From NCBI RefSeq assembly GCF_947179515.1, contig NC_067481.1, positions 27,022,586-27,086,585 on the forward strand: a stretch of 64,000 bases of DNA. The letters are read 5' to 3'. Origin of the DNA: Apodemus sylvaticus. Taxonomy: Eukaryota > Chordata > Mammalia > Rodentia > Muridae. Within the stretch, counting starts at the first letter, position 1. The number at the start of each line of letters is the position of its first letter. Positions 47,526-59,254 of this stretch are shown here, piece by piece. The position numbers and the translations under genes are program-made. The notes beneath the pieces were generated by a model. It worked only from the letters and a program-made list of their open reading frames with translations. It was not told the DNA's origin and searched no databases.

Positions 47526-47539
47526 AAAAGTAATTTCTA

Positions 47540-47860
47540 AGCCAAGATTAGTGGCTCATACCTTTAATCCCAGGACTCAAGAGGAAGAGGCATGCAGAAC
47601 TCTTGGCATTCGAGGCCAGCTTGGTCTGCATAATGAGTTCCAGGGCAGCCAAAGATATATAGTGAAACCCTTTTGGGGGGGAGGGGGGTTGGATTTGGTT
47701 TTTTTCAAGACAGGGTTTCTCTGTATAGCCCTGGCCTGTCCTGGAACTCATTCTGTAGACCAGGCTGACCTCGAAATCAGAAATCTGCCTGCCCCTGCCT
47801 CCCAGAGTGCTGGGATTACAGGTGTGTGCCACCACCGCCCGGCTTGAAACCCTGTCTTAA
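47540..47860 (+). mobile_element. B1 SINE split by an inverted B1
   Basis: Older plus B1 (47540-47670) interrupted near its 3' end by a full minus B1 (47672-47844). TGAAACCCT occurs on both sides of the insert. Confidence 0.88.
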
Positions 47861-48384
47861 ACAAACAAAAATGCAATTTGTAGCTGGTAAGGTAAGCACT
47901 ACTGTGATCCAAGCTCGTGAGAGACAGGAGAATCAGGGGTTTAAGGTCATACATAATAATTTAGAGGCCAGCATGGGCGACATGAAACCCTGACTCAAAA
48001 TGGAACAGACCCATTAGGGGAGATGAGATGGGCAAACCTGAAGACCTAGATTTGGATTTCTAGGACCCACTTGGCAGAAGGAGAGAACCAACTCCTCCAA
48101 GTTGTCCTCTCACCACCACACCCCTCATGCACACACAGACAGACACACAATAAATAAACCTACAAACTATTTAACAAGGAGGAAGGTATAACTCAGCCAT
48201 CAGCAGCTCTGTAGGTCCTAGATTCTAGCCTCAGCTTCCCAAGAGTGGGGGGGGGGGCTAAAACAAACAATCCTCTAAGCAAAGATTGCCCTGTAATTGC
48301 ATGGTGCATACTTCACAAACTGCAGAAGTCTCGAAGGAAAGAAACAATATCATCAAAGATGCACGAAAACCGAGACGTTTGGCG

Positions 48385-48530
48385 GGCGTGTTGGCTTATC
48401 CCCTTAACCCCAGCGTTAGGAAGTAGATCTCTGAGTTCGAGGCCAGCTTGGTCTTCAAAGTGAATTTTAGAATAGTCAGGGCTACACAGAGAAACCCAGT
48501 CTGGAAAAACAGAAAAAAAAATCAAAGTAA
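48385..48530 (+). mobile_element. B1 SINE
   Basis: Plus B1, head GGCGGGCGTGTTGGC, moderately diverged. Confidence 0.8.
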
Positions 48531-48574
48531 AAAAAGAAAACATAGATGGCTTATGAAGCAAAGGCACTTGTCTT

Positions 48575-48717
48575 TTCTTTTTTTTCTTTTCAAGACAGGG
48601 TTGCTCTGTGTAGTCCTGGGGCTCACTCTGTACACCAGGTTGGCCTAGAACTCAGAAATTCGCCTGCCTCTGCCTCTCGAGTACAAGGGTTAAAGACATG
48701 GCCACCACTGCCTGGCT
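48575..48717 (-). mobile_element. B1 SINE with intact target duplication
   Basis: Minus B1 flanked by the perfect 15-bp repeat AAAGGCACTTGTCTT at 48560-48574 and 48718-48732. Confidence 0.97.
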
Positions 48718-48811
48718 AAAGGCACTTGTCTTGCAAGCCTGATGACCCCGAGTTCCACAAAGTCCTCAAACTGTACATAGCGTGGTGCGAGCATGCCTAC
48801 GCATACACAGC

Positions 48812-48842
48812 ACACACACACACACACACACACGCACACACA
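48812..48842. repeat. (CA)n microsatellite
   Basis: About 15 CA units with one CG interruption. Confidence 0.95.
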
Positions 48843-48885
48843 CCACTATTAATAAGTAAAATAAACCTAATGAAAGTCAGCTGAA

Positions 48886-49465
48886 GGAGGCTGGAGAGAT
48901 GGCTCAGTGGTTAAGAGCACTGACTGCTCTTCCAGAGGTCCTGAGTTCAAATCCCAGCAACCACATGGTGGCTCACAACCATCTGTAATGAAATCTGATG
49001 CCCTCTTCTGGTGTGTTTAAAGACAGCTACAGTGTACTCATATATAATAAATAAATAAATCTTAAAAAAAAGGGAAAAAAACATTAAAAAAAGACAGCTG
49101 AAGTCCAGAGATTGTAAGCTGGCGGTCCTCAGCTCCAATTCAGTTCTGGGATCAGTGTGAGGATGGAAATGTAGCTCAAGGTTTGGCGCCACGTTGACCT
49201 AGTGTGCTCAAAGACTGGGTTCTGCCGTCAACACTTCATACACAGTCTGAGGTCTGTAACACGGACTGACTGCAGAGGTGCATCGGTGTTTATGAGTACT
49301 CACTGCTCCTCTAGGGAATCCCAAACTCAATTCCCAGCACCCACGCATTACACAGCTCACATACAACCCCCGAACCTCAGCCCCAGAGGCATCCACTGTC
49401 CTTTTCTGGTCTCTATGGGCATCCACTCACCTACAGCATAAGAGAAATAAATACACACATATAAA
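48886..49465 (+). mobile_element. B2 and B3 SINEs
   Basis: Near-consensus plus B2 at 48886-49070 and plus B3 at 49270-49465. Confidence 0.85.
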
Positions 49466-49477
49466 AAATAAATATAG

Positions 49478-49624
49478 GGCCGGATGGTGGTGGCACACTC
49501 CTGTAATCCCAGCATTTGGGAGGCAGAGGCAGGCAGATTTCTGATTTCGAGGTCAGCCTGGTCTACAGAGTGAGTTCCAGGACAGCCAGGGCTACACAGA
49601 GAAACCCTGTCTTGAAAAACCAAA

Positions 49625-49655
<31 letters not shown>

Positions 49656-49830
49656 CAAGCAAACAAACAAACAAACAAATAAATAAAACGAACTTTGTAT
49701 TACGGCCTGGTATGATGGTGTTTGCCTGTAAGCCCAGGACTGGGGGGTGGGGGGGCGAGGCAGAAGGATACTGGATTTACAGCCATCTTGGGCTTTTTAG
49801 AGAAACTCTACTTCAAGAAACAAATAAAAA
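49478..49830 (+). mobile_element. B1 and older B1-related SINE
   Basis: Full plus B1 49478-49680 with (CAAAA)n and (CAAA)n tail. A diverged copy follows at 49700-49830. Confidence 0.85.
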
Positions 49831-49894
49831 TCCAGGCTGAAGCCAACTTGACAACCCAATTATTTATATATAATTTATATTTTATTTATGTATT

Positions 49895-50167
49895 TTCTTA
49901 GAAGCAGTCTCACTTTGTAGCTCGGACCATCCTGAAAGTTATTATGTAGACTAGGCTGACTTCAAATTCACAGTGCATGGCACCCTGCCTGGCTAAATTT
50001 ATTTTCTTTTCATTTCATTTCATTTTATTTTATTTTTGGATTTTCGACACAGGGTTTCTCTGTGTAGCCCTGGCTGTCCTGGAACTCACTCTGTAGACCA
50101 GGCTGGCCTCGAACTCAGAAATCCACCTGCCTCTGCCTTCCAAGGCATGCGCCACCACTCCCAGCCT
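49895..50167 (-). mobile_element. Old B1 and full B1
   Basis: Fragment 49895-50000. Clear minus B1 50035-50167 after a (TTTCA)n run. Confidence 0.85.
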
Positions 50168-50344
50168 ACTATTTCATTTCATTTCATTCCATTTTGAGAC
50201 AGGTCCCACTACATCATCCTAACTCCAACTATGTGTTGCTCAGACTCTCAGCAACCTCCCTGCCTCACCTTCCCTGCCACCCTCTGAGGCCTCTGCCCGG
50301 CCTCCTTGCTCTCAAGCTGTATTTCCATTTCCCATCTTCCGTTT

Positions 50345-50735
50345 ATTGACACATTTTGTTTTGTTGTTTTGTTTCTTATGCATATGAGCACACTATAGCT
50401 GTCTCCAGACACACCAGATCTCATTATGGATGGTTGTGAGCCACCGTGTGCTTGCTGGGATTTGAACTCAGGACCTCTGGAAGAGCAGTCAGTGCTCTTA
50501 AGCTGAGCCATCTCTCCAGCCTGACATAGTTTTTTAATTGATGTGAAATGTATGTGTGTGTCTGTGTGTCTGTGTGGATATACACAAGTGTGTGTGTGCA
50601 TGCCCTCTTTGGCCAAGAGAGGATGCTGTGTTTCCTAGAGCAGAGTTACAGGCCATTGTGAGCCACTGGATGAGAGTTCTGGGACCCAAACTCTGATCCT
50701 CTCTTTACCACTGAGAGGTCTCTCCAACCTGCTTA
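50345..50735 (-). mobile_element. B2 and B3 SINEs
   Basis: Minus B2 50345-50523 with head GAGCCATCTCTCCAGCC, then minus B3 to 50735. Confidence 0.8.
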
Positions 50736-50975
50736 GTCACTGGTTTGTCTTCCCAATCTCAGCTTAAACGACATTTTCTTATTCCATTCCATCTTGAAAA
50801 GACTTTTCTGTCTTTGTCCATGTATCTCAGTGTGCTGAGATTAGTAGTTTGTGTGTTTAAAGATAAAGGCTTGTTGGCACCTGTTGTCCCAGCAACTTGA
50901 AAGGCCCATGTAGTTGAAGAACCTTCTCCTTTTGTGTTTATTTGCTTGCTTTTGAGTCATTAGAACAGTTTCATG

Positions 50976-51156
50976 AGGGGCTGGAGAGATGGCTCAGCGA
51001 TTAAGAGCACTGACTGTGGTTAAGAGCACCGACTGCTCTTCTGAGGGTCCTGAGTTCAAATCCCAGCAACCACATGGTGGCTCACAACCATCCATAACAA
51101 GATCTGACTTCCTCTTCTGGAGTGTCTGAAGACAGCTACAGTGTACTCATATAATA

Positions 51157-51182
<26 letters not shown>
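50976..51182 (+). mobile_element. B2 SINE with 19-bp internal duplication
   Basis: Plus B2 flanked by the perfect 14-bp repeat AGAACAGTTTCATG (50962-50975 and 51183-51196). TTAAGAGCAC(T/C)GACTG... section occurs twice (51001 and 51020). Long A tail. Confidence 0.95.
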
Positions 51183-51187
<5 letters not shown>

Positions 51188-51527
51188 AGTTTCATGTAGC
51201 CATGTCTGTCCTTGAACTCCTGATCCTCCCGCCTTCCCCTCCTCAGCACTGGTATTACAGGCTTATGATGTCACACTTTGTTAACATGTAAGGCTGCTAC
51301 ACTGTGTGTACTTCACTGTTATATACAGTGAGTTAGTCAGAATCCCTCTTAGCTATGTTGTTGCATCTAGTCTGATTGTAGGATGCATAGACGAATAACT
51401 TGATGTGTTCCTTTTCTTTGGTAGGCATGGACAAACCCAAGATACACACAGTTATGCCCTGGGAGTGCTCAGCTGACATCTGAATGAGTTTTCACGGTGG
51501 ACACCAAGGTTTACTTCAACTCAAGGC

Positions 51528-51533
51528 TTTATT
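51528..51533 (-). terminator. Gip: Poly(A) signal of Gip
   Basis: Minus AATAAA about 92 bases after the Gip stop codon. Cleavage expected near 51505-51515. Confidence 0.8.
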
Positions 51534-51624
51534 GGTTTGGTTCTCACAGAGACTTTGAACCACAGCGGAAGCAGGAGCTAAGCAAGCTAAGGTCAGAGTC
51601 CAGCCCTGCTCCGGGCTGGGTCAG

Positions 51625-54600
51625 TCACTGGGACCTGGAAGAGGGGGGGACAAGAACAAAGAGGGAAGAGGGAGTTACCAACTTAGAGTCAGCTCAGCAA
51701 GTTTATCTTGCCGTCCAGGCATAGATAAACCATTCCTACCTACAAATGACCTTTTGCAATGATTGATTAGTAGTCAAAATGCTTCACCAAAGTACCAAGA
51801 CAGCACCCCCCACCTTCCGACAGAGATTTGTCCTCTCAACTGGCTTGATCACATTCTATTTGTCTCTGTGTGTGTGTGTCAGTGTGTGTGTACATACATA
51901 TGCATCTATACACACATGTCTGTGCGTGTGTGTGCACATGCATTTAAGTAAGGTCCACGGGTTGATATCCACTCTAATTTTTTAAAGACTTATTTCCTTT
52001 TATGTTGTGTGCTTGCATGTTCTGCCCACTTGTATGTATGTGTACAATGTGCACACAGTGCCTGTAGAGGTCCAAAGAGAACCATCTGGAACCAGAGATG
52101 TGGGTGGCAGTTTAGTGATTAAATAGGTCCTGGGAACAGAACCCAAGTCCTCTGGAAGAACAGCAAGCGCTTAACCACTGAATCATCTCTCTAGCCTTTG
52201 CCCACTTTTTCTTTTAAAACAGGGTTTTACTACTTTCTCTTAATGTCTTGGGACTTACTCTGGCCTTAAATCACAGGGATCTGCCTGCCTCTGCCCACCC
52301 GCCAAGTGCTGCAGGCCCCCAAGGTGTGCACCACCCACCGTGTCCGGCCCAGTGAGCACTTACCCACTGAGCTCCCTCCTTCCTCTCTATCTTCTGGCAA
52401 GCACCCACATTTGCTCCCTCCAACCCTCCCCAGCTCCCAGTAAGTCTGGGTGTGTCTGGGTTTCTGTGTTTTGAGTGAGGTTCGTGGGTCATCCCACAGT
52501 GTTTAGGCCCTCATTTGGAGCAGGACCTAGCTGGTGGCCATCGGGACAAACAGTGGCTATAGAGCAGAGCCACATGAACACACAGGGGTTCCTATCCCTG
52601 GGAAGGTGCCCTGGCCCAAAGGTCACGGGGAAAGCAGAGAACAGAAAAGGCAGCTAGATGAGAAGGCAGAGAGCCTCAGCTAACAAGCTTGCAATACCCC
52701 CGTGGCCCCGTGCTCCCCACCTGAGTCGGCAGAGCTCCATTTGGTCCACCATCCAGGCCAGTAGCTCTTGAATCAGAAGGTCCCTCAGCGCGTCTTCATC
52801 ACTGAGGCTCTTGGGCAAAGAGCTGCAAAGGCGACAGATCACAGAGCCGCTGGGTGGTTCTAGCCCTGGCTGGCTCAGAACTTGCTAGGTAACCCAAGTT
52901 GGGCTGCCTCCGTCTCTGTCTCTGGACTGCTGGGATTAAAGCACGTGCTAGGAGCTAGGGAGCTAACCCAGCTTGCTGCTTCCGGGTTAGTTCCATTCTC
53001 GGATCCCGAGGAGGCTCCTTTATGCTGGGAGCCCTACCTGGTTCTGCTACTCAGAGAAAAGCGGATCCACAGTCCAGGCGAAACCAAAGGCAACTTTGCA
53101 GTAAGGTAGCTCACTAACACACCTGGAAAAATCTGTGACAATACATCCCAGTGACCCCAGAGAGAGCCTCACACTTCATAGAGTGAGTGACTGATCTCAG
53201 GAGTTGGGCTTTGGGAGGATGCCAAGGTCTCTCAGTGGTCTCCCAGACAGCTTTAGTCACAGACCTTAGAAAGCCCTCAGGGGATCCTCTGGGACCCTAC
53301 TCACTGGCAGTCTTCTTAAGCTCTCAGAGAGAAGGGTGCTTCCTGGGGGGTCCCTGCCTTTCTCTACAGGGAGGGGGAGGGGAGAAGGAGGGGGGAGAAG
53401 GAGAGGGAGAGAGAGAGAGAGAGGGGTGGGGCTAGCCGGTGAAAGCAGTGAAAAGCAGCCGGCAGGAGGAGGCTGTTTCCCCTCCCCCCACGGTGGACTC
53501 ACCTCCCCTGTGCCTCTTTCTCCTCTTTACCCTGAGATTGTCCTGCCAGCTCCAAAGCCCGGGCCTCTCTCTGGGTGATGTTGTGTTTCCAGCTGGAAAA
53601 ATGAAGAGTGTTCAAGAATGAATTGGGCTGGAGGGGACAACTGAAGTTGCCCCACCCAGGAGCACTGGAATCTTCAATACCTCAACAGTAGGAGCCAACA
53701 GTGCCTCTTCCTGCACTGACACGCCCACACACCCAGCACTGCCTGTGTTCAGTCTCCTCCATCACTGACAGCGCTTCAGAATCCACCAGACTAACCAAAC
53801 AGCAGCGAACACGACTCAGCACAGGTTGGGAGAGGCACAGTGGTGGTTTATTTCCAGAGCCTGAAGTAGCCACCACCAAACAGACAGCCCAGCTCCCATG
53901 GCCTTCACCCCCAGACCTCTGGGGATCCCTCTGCCGCTTCTGCAGCTGGTCTCTCACTACCTCGTGGGTTCTTTCTTCCACCCTTCTTACCTCTTTTCTT
54001 CTATCCTTTAAACCCCCTAACACTAGATAAGAGAGGAAAAAAGACAGAAAGGTAAGAACAAGGATCTCTTTAGATTACTTCCTGCTGATTAGGGGCATTA
54101 AGTTCTTGAGGCAAGTCTGATCTTTGCCATCAAGATATCTAATTTCTTCTTTCTTTTTTTAGACAGGACTACTTATACAGGACTACCACAACCAACAACA
54201 ACTAAACAACAGCCCCACCACCACCAAGCAAGCAAACAAACAAAAAACCCTATGGAGCCTTAGCATTATATACCCTCTGAAACTCTAAAAAGTCCCCAGA
54301 ATTCCAAACATCATACAGTCACAGAAACTATCTGCTGCAAGCAAAATCACATCCCTGCTAGAGCATGAGGCAAATCATATAGTCAGCTGCTGTGAACAAT
54401 CTGAAGTAGCCCATATCCCACACTTGGAATTAAAACAAAGACATATTCTTATACAATTTCTATGTTTGTTTGTTTTGTTCTTTGTTTTAAATATTTATTT
54501 ATTTATTTATTTATGTATTTAATGTATATGAGTATAATGCCACTGTCTTCAAACACACCAGAACAGGGCATCGGATCCTATTATAGATGGCTATGAGCCA

Positions 54601-56393
54601 CCATGTGGTTGCTGGAAATTGAACTCAGGACTTCTGGAAGAACAACCAGTGCTCTTAACTGCTGAGCCATCTCTCCAGCCCCATTTCTGTATTTTTAAAA
54701 GGAACCAAAATACCAAAATTGTCACTACAACTCTCCTTAGAAGTAAAAGCTGGGGGGCTGGAGAGATGGCTCAGTGGTTAAGAGCACTGCCTACTCTTCT
54801 AGAGGACTCTGGTTCAATTCCCTGCATCCACATGGCAGCTGTCTGTAACTCCTGTACACCCTGACACAAACATTACATCAAGTTACCAATGTACATAGAA
54901 TAAAATAATAAGAAGGAAAGGGTGGGAGAATGCACCCTCTGCCCAGTCAGTCCCAGGGCGCTGGTCGTGGCCATTTAATTTCCTCATGCTCGCTTATTGA
55001 AAGGTATCTGGAATTGTGCACCTCACAGCCCATGTGGTCACCTGGGAGATGGTGTGAGCATAGAGTGTGGCGTGGAGACAGGAGGCAACCACTTACTCAT
55101 TCTTCTTCCCCTTCTGGGCCAGCAGCCAGTTCACAAAGTCTTGTTGGCGGATCTTGTCCATGGCGATGCTGTAATCACTGATGAACGTCCCCTCTGCATA
55201 TCTTGGGCCTCGAGGTCTGGGGCCAGCAAACTTAGCATGAGATCTGAGAGGTGACAGAGAGAAACCAGGGTATCAGTGAAGGGAAGGTCATGTTGGGGAA
55301 ATCACATTGGCTGATCCTTCCTTTGGTTCATAGTCAATCACAAGAGAATGAACTTAGCTGGGTCTGTGATTCCGGCACTTAGAAGGAAGAGGCAGGAGCA
55401 TCACTGCAAGTTCAAGGCCAGCCAATGCTATCTCAAAGATAACAATAATGATGAAATAATAACAATAGTCAGCACTCAGGAGGCACAGAATCTCTGCAGG
55501 TTCAAGGCCAACCTGGTCTAGGACAGCCAGAGCCATATAGAAAGACCACGTCTTAAAAACATAGTAATAACAATAAAAATAAAAGTAAAAATATTACTAA
55601 TTAATACTAACCATTACTAATTATTACTAGTAATATATTATTATTGTTAATTAGTACTTACTACTAGTGATAATAATAGTGAGCTCAGGGACTGCTGCTG
55701 AGACTGTTTGGCAAACAGTTTACCGCCAAGCCTGACCACCTGAGCTCCATCCCCAGGACCAACCAACATGATGGAAGGAGGCATCCACTTCCCACAAGCT
55801 CCATCCCAAAGGAAGAAAGGACAAAGGAACTGAGTGCCAGATGTGGTAGTCCCCCCCCCCGGCCCCCCCCCCACCGTGTGGTCTCAGTGCTTAGGGGATG
55901 GAGGCAGGAGGATCTCAAGTTCTGCTGTTTACATTTTATTACTATTACGGAGGGTTTCCCATGACAGAGTGCACATGGAGCCAGAGGACCCCACGATGGA
56001 GACGTTTCTCTCCATCCACCTTGTCATGAATTCTGAGGATTGAACCTAGACTCCCAGCCTTGCATGTGACTTTACCTGCTTAGCCATCTCACTGGCCCCA
56101 GAGGCCAAAGACTTACACTACCCCTGACTGTATAAACAGGCCCTGTCTCTGTCTCGCTGTAACAACACCAACAAGGACAGTACTTGGTGAAGTCACAGAG
56201 AGTGCTTTGTACGACTCAAGGACTGCATAAGCCTATTTGTTTTGTATTTTTTGAATTCTGGGGAATGAGCCCTGTCTCTTGTGCACACTGGCCACGTGTC
56301 TTACTACTGAGTTACACCTCCAGTCTATACAAGCCTTTTAGTACGTAAGATTATCCTGCCACCCGCCCTAGGAGAGGTCCTATTTGTAGCCCA

Positions 56394-56481
<88 letters not shown>

Positions 56482-57097
56482 TGGGATCAAATCCAGGACC
56501 TTGCATGTGCCAAGTAGGAGTTTTACCACTCTCTGTGTCCCCATTTTGTGCATGAGAAAAACAAGGTCTCACATAATATACAGGAAATATCCAGGATTCA
56601 CCTACTCAATTTGGGCCTGGGTTTCAGGGGGGTGCTGGGGGGTATTGTTTAGTTTGTTGTTTTAAGTCTAGGCACGGAACCTATGGGTCTCAAGCACGAA
56701 CGCACGCACGCACGCACGCACAGAGGCAAATGCTGTACCACAGAGGAGCTTTCCCTAGCCCCAACTCTCTGGGATTTGTTGTTGTGTTGTTTTGGATTGG
56801 TTTGTTGCTATGGTTCTGGGAAGCAGGGTCTCTTGTATCCCAGGCTGGCCTCAAACACATTGTGTAGGTGAAGTTCACCATGGACTCCTGATCTTCCTGC
56901 TACCTCGCCCCAGTGCTGGGATAAAGGCAGCAGCATGTTGACTCCCTGAGTCTCTGTTTTTTGTTGGGATAGGGTCTCACTGTGTCCCCCTGGCTGGCCT
57001 GGATCTCAGCATGTCTGCCTCTGTCTCCAGAGTGATGGAAATGAGCAGAATGTGCTATCATGCATGGGATTTGAGGTTTTGTTCTTAACATCCAACA

Positions 57098-57144
<47 letters not shown>

Positions 57145-57754
57145 TCTCTCCTCTCCTGTCCTCACAGGGCTTGCATTTCTGACGGCTTTCCTATTTTACA
57201 TGTGCCAACTTTGCATGGTACATGGATTGTCCTTGCATCTTAGGAAGATCGGGTCTACATTGACTAGTCTCTACCTTGGTTCCCAAACACAGCGTCAGAA
57301 CCTTTGGTTTTGATATGTAGCCTAGGTTAGCCTCAAACTTTCTAACCTCCCTCTACCTGCCAAGTACTGGGGTCACAAAAGTGCACTACCGTGCTCAGCA
57401 TGCTCTGTCCTGTGGTTGTCTTGGCTTTGCTCCACAGGACTCTGTACTATGTCTGTCTATGTGGTTCTTTTCTGTGCTTGCCTTGGTCTGTGTTCTCACT
57501 GAAGGCCAGAACCCACAGTGGACCTTTGTTCACATGTATTCTGACCTGTGTCTGGTGCTCAGGAAACTCCTGTGAGATCTGAGGGAATGCACACATTGTG
57601 TCAATGCTGCCTCTCAGCCACCAAAAAGTCCTTCCACAGACCTAGCTAACCACAGTCTCTCTCTCTTCAGCAGGGATCCTTAATAAATAATTCTCTAATT
57701 CTGTCTCATTACTTGTTCAGGCTGCAGGTTCGTTGTTCTTCTTCCTACCCTCCC

Positions 57755-57787
<33 letters not shown>

Positions 57788-57881
57788 ACTCCTACCGGAA
57801 CTCAACCTCTTCTCTTTCTCCCAACCCCACAGCCAGGAACAGGAGCACCAGAAGCAGAGAACAGGTCTTCAAAGCCACCAT
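51625..57881 (-). CDS. Gip: Gastric inhibitory polypeptide (GIP) precursor, 5 coding exons
   Basis: Coding exons in transcript order are 57796-57881, 55097-55243, 53503-53592, 52721-52822 and 51625-51634. All have GT-AG borders and give 144 residues, the rodent length. Residues 1-21 are a signal peptide (MVALKTCSLLLVLLFLAVGLG). A propeptide follows, ending in the single-Arg site RGPR. Mature GIP is residues 44-85, from YAEGTFISDYS to KHNITQ, cut after Arg43 and before Arg86. It sits on exons 3 and 4 (55200-55097, 53592-53571). The C-terminal peptide ends CRLRSQ. The peptide is secreted by intestinal K cells and acts on the GIP receptor to boost glucose-dependent insulin release (known biology). 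Hormone positions 30 and 34 are Lys and Asn, and 18 is Arg. Confidence 0.97.
51990..52350 (-). mobile_element. B3 and old B1 SINEs in Gip intron 5
   Basis: Minus B3 51990-52197 ending in CATCTCTCTAGCC. Diverged minus B1 52205-52350. Confidence 0.7.
53369..53431. repeat. Purine-rich (G/A) tract in Gip intron 4
   Basis: GGGAGGGGGAGGGGAG followed by GGGGGGAG and (GA)n. Several G runs are close enough for a G-quadruplex on the + strand. Confidence 0.85.
54484..54912. mobile_element. B2 (minus) and B2/B3 variant (plus)
   Basis: Minus B2 54484-54682 with a (TTTA)n tail. Plus element 54754-54912 with consensus head but B3-like 3' part. Gip intron 3. Confidence 0.88.
55358..55700 (+). mobile_element. 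B1 fragments and AT-rich repeat in Gip intron 2
   Basis: Two short plus B1-like pieces (55358-55440, 55470-55560) followed by a TAA/TTA-rich stretch to 55680. Confidence 0.6.
56393..56478. repeat. Compound (TCTG)n(TG)n microsatellite
   Basis: About ten TCTG units run directly into about 23 TG units, Gip intron 2. Confidence 0.97.
56699..56721. repeat. (CGCA)n short repeat
   Basis: Five to six CGCA units, which keep CpG sites in an otherwise CpG-poor intron. Confidence 0.9.
57100..57148. repeat. (TC)n microsatellite
   Basis: More than 20 TC units in Gip intron 2. Confidence 0.95.
57760..57787. repeat. (CA)n next to the Gip exon 2 donor
   Basis: About 14 CA units ending 8 bp from the donor side of Gip exon 2 (57796). 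Confidence 0.95.
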
Positions 57882-57903
57882 CTTCCTGGATCGTGTCCCC
57901 AAG
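57882..57903 (-). other. Gip: 5' UTR part of Gip exon 2
   Basis: The CTTCTCAG acceptor places the exon start at 57903, 22 bases before the ATG. A noncoding exon must lie upstream. Confidence 0.65.
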
Positions 57904-58597
57904 CTGAGAAGGAGAAGGGAGCAGTATTATACCAAGGGGGGATCTAGGAGGCCACTTGATCCTGGGGCCTGGGCTGAGTGCCAAGAGCTGGGGTCGGGCA
58001 GGAACAAGAGAATGATCAAGGGTGCTGGGCATTACATGAACTGAATGGAAGGAGCATGGAGCCTTGACCCAGAGCTGATCCTGCTTTGTAGCTTTGGAGT
58101 GGGGTGGGATGGGAGGTCTGGGAAGAAGAAAGCAGCAGAGGCCTAGGTGGTGGGAACTCCTTTCCTGGCTCGTTACCAGACATCACAGGGATAGGATTTG
58201 GCAAGATTATCCCCATAAAGCCCTAAACTCATAGCAGCCCACCTTCCTGCTTCCAACTAGGCGTCACTGGGCCATCACACCCCTCCCCTAAATGAAAATC
58301 ACACCGAAAACCATCCCGTTACACACCCCTTCTCATGATTAACTCTTCTCAACTCTTCCTAAAGTTTCATCCGAACTTCTTCAGAGGCCTGGACCCATTA
58401 CCGTCTTTAGGAAAGATAGCAAGTTGTGAGAAACCTTGCTCCAGATCTCTGAAGAGCAGAGCTAGCCCAAGGCACTGAAACCTAGTCTCCTAAGAATCTC
58501 TCTGTACTCTCTTCTGGATTCCCTTGGAGACAAGGGAGGAACCAGGAGAGCCACTTCCTCTGGCGCCAGCCCTGGCCTACCCCAGGTTCTTTCTTAC

Positions 58598-58672
58598 CCA
58601 ACAGCTCTTCTCAGCTCTTCCAGGAGGGCAGGATGAGGTCCCTTCCTTCTACCTGACGGCTCTCAGGATCTT
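58598..58672 (-). other. Gip: Putative noncoding exon 1 of Gip
   Basis: The start is placed about 30 bp from the TATA box at 58696-58705. Two donors are possible: a strong GTAAGAAAG just after 58598, or GTAGAAGG just after 58653. RNA evidence is needed to choose. Confidence 0.45.
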
Positions 58673-58870
58673 GCCTCAAGACCCTGTCTTAGCTTCCTTA
58701 TATCCAGTCACCACAGACAGCTGATTAACCTGAAAGCCTCTTATCTCTAAAGCTTAAGCCCACTTCTCCTGCTCAGCGAAGCCCATTACACACCTAATCA
58801 CTTTCCCCTCTGCTCCTCGGCTGTGCTAATGGGTGATTAACATTTGGGTATCTCCAGCATTATCTGGGGC
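58640..58870 (-). promoter_or_regulatory. Gip: TATA promoter of Gip with GATA and homeodomain sites
   Basis: On the minus strand: GGATATAAGG (58696-58705), AGATAAGAG (58738-58746), a further AGATAA (58860-58865), and several TAAT/ATTA cores near 58722, 58786, 58795, 58828 and 58836. GATA-4, ISL1 and PDX1 control of Gip in K cells is known from the literature. The specific sites here are my reading. Confidence 0.65.
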
Positions 58871-59254
58871 CTGCCTGGTGGGCAGGGTAGGTAGCCTGAG
58901 CACCCCCTTTTTCCTCCTTTCTTCTTTTCTGGGCACAGGGCCCACTGTTCTCTGCCCTACTTCCTGTTGGATACTGCGGGTACAAAGGGTTGTCTCAGTG
59001 AAGGTCAACTTGGGTGGCACTCTCTGAGGGAAGGGGCATGCCCACAAAGCCATAGGTGAACTTCTGAGGGAACACAAGGGATCAGGGTGGTCTGAATCCC
59101 AGAGGTGGACATTAACTGATAATGGCAGCACTATGGAAGTGATGCTACCCTGAGGAAAGACGCTACCCTGAGAGTGCCCAGTGACTCATGGTTTCCTACT
59201 TGGGGCAATATAAATGGGAACATTTATATGTTGGAGGCTCAAGAAAGATATAAC

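Larger units (their letters stand above)
45700..51500. other. Intergenic region, Snf8 promoter to Gip 3' end
   Basis: Mostly SINEs. Repeat-poor stretches are about 46080-46240, 46340-46860 and 51200-51500. No spliced gene was recognised. Confidence 0.6.

Noticed and set aside
56351..56572. HTHTHT/TDRQ repeat peptide
   Set aside because: Translation of the compound microsatellite.
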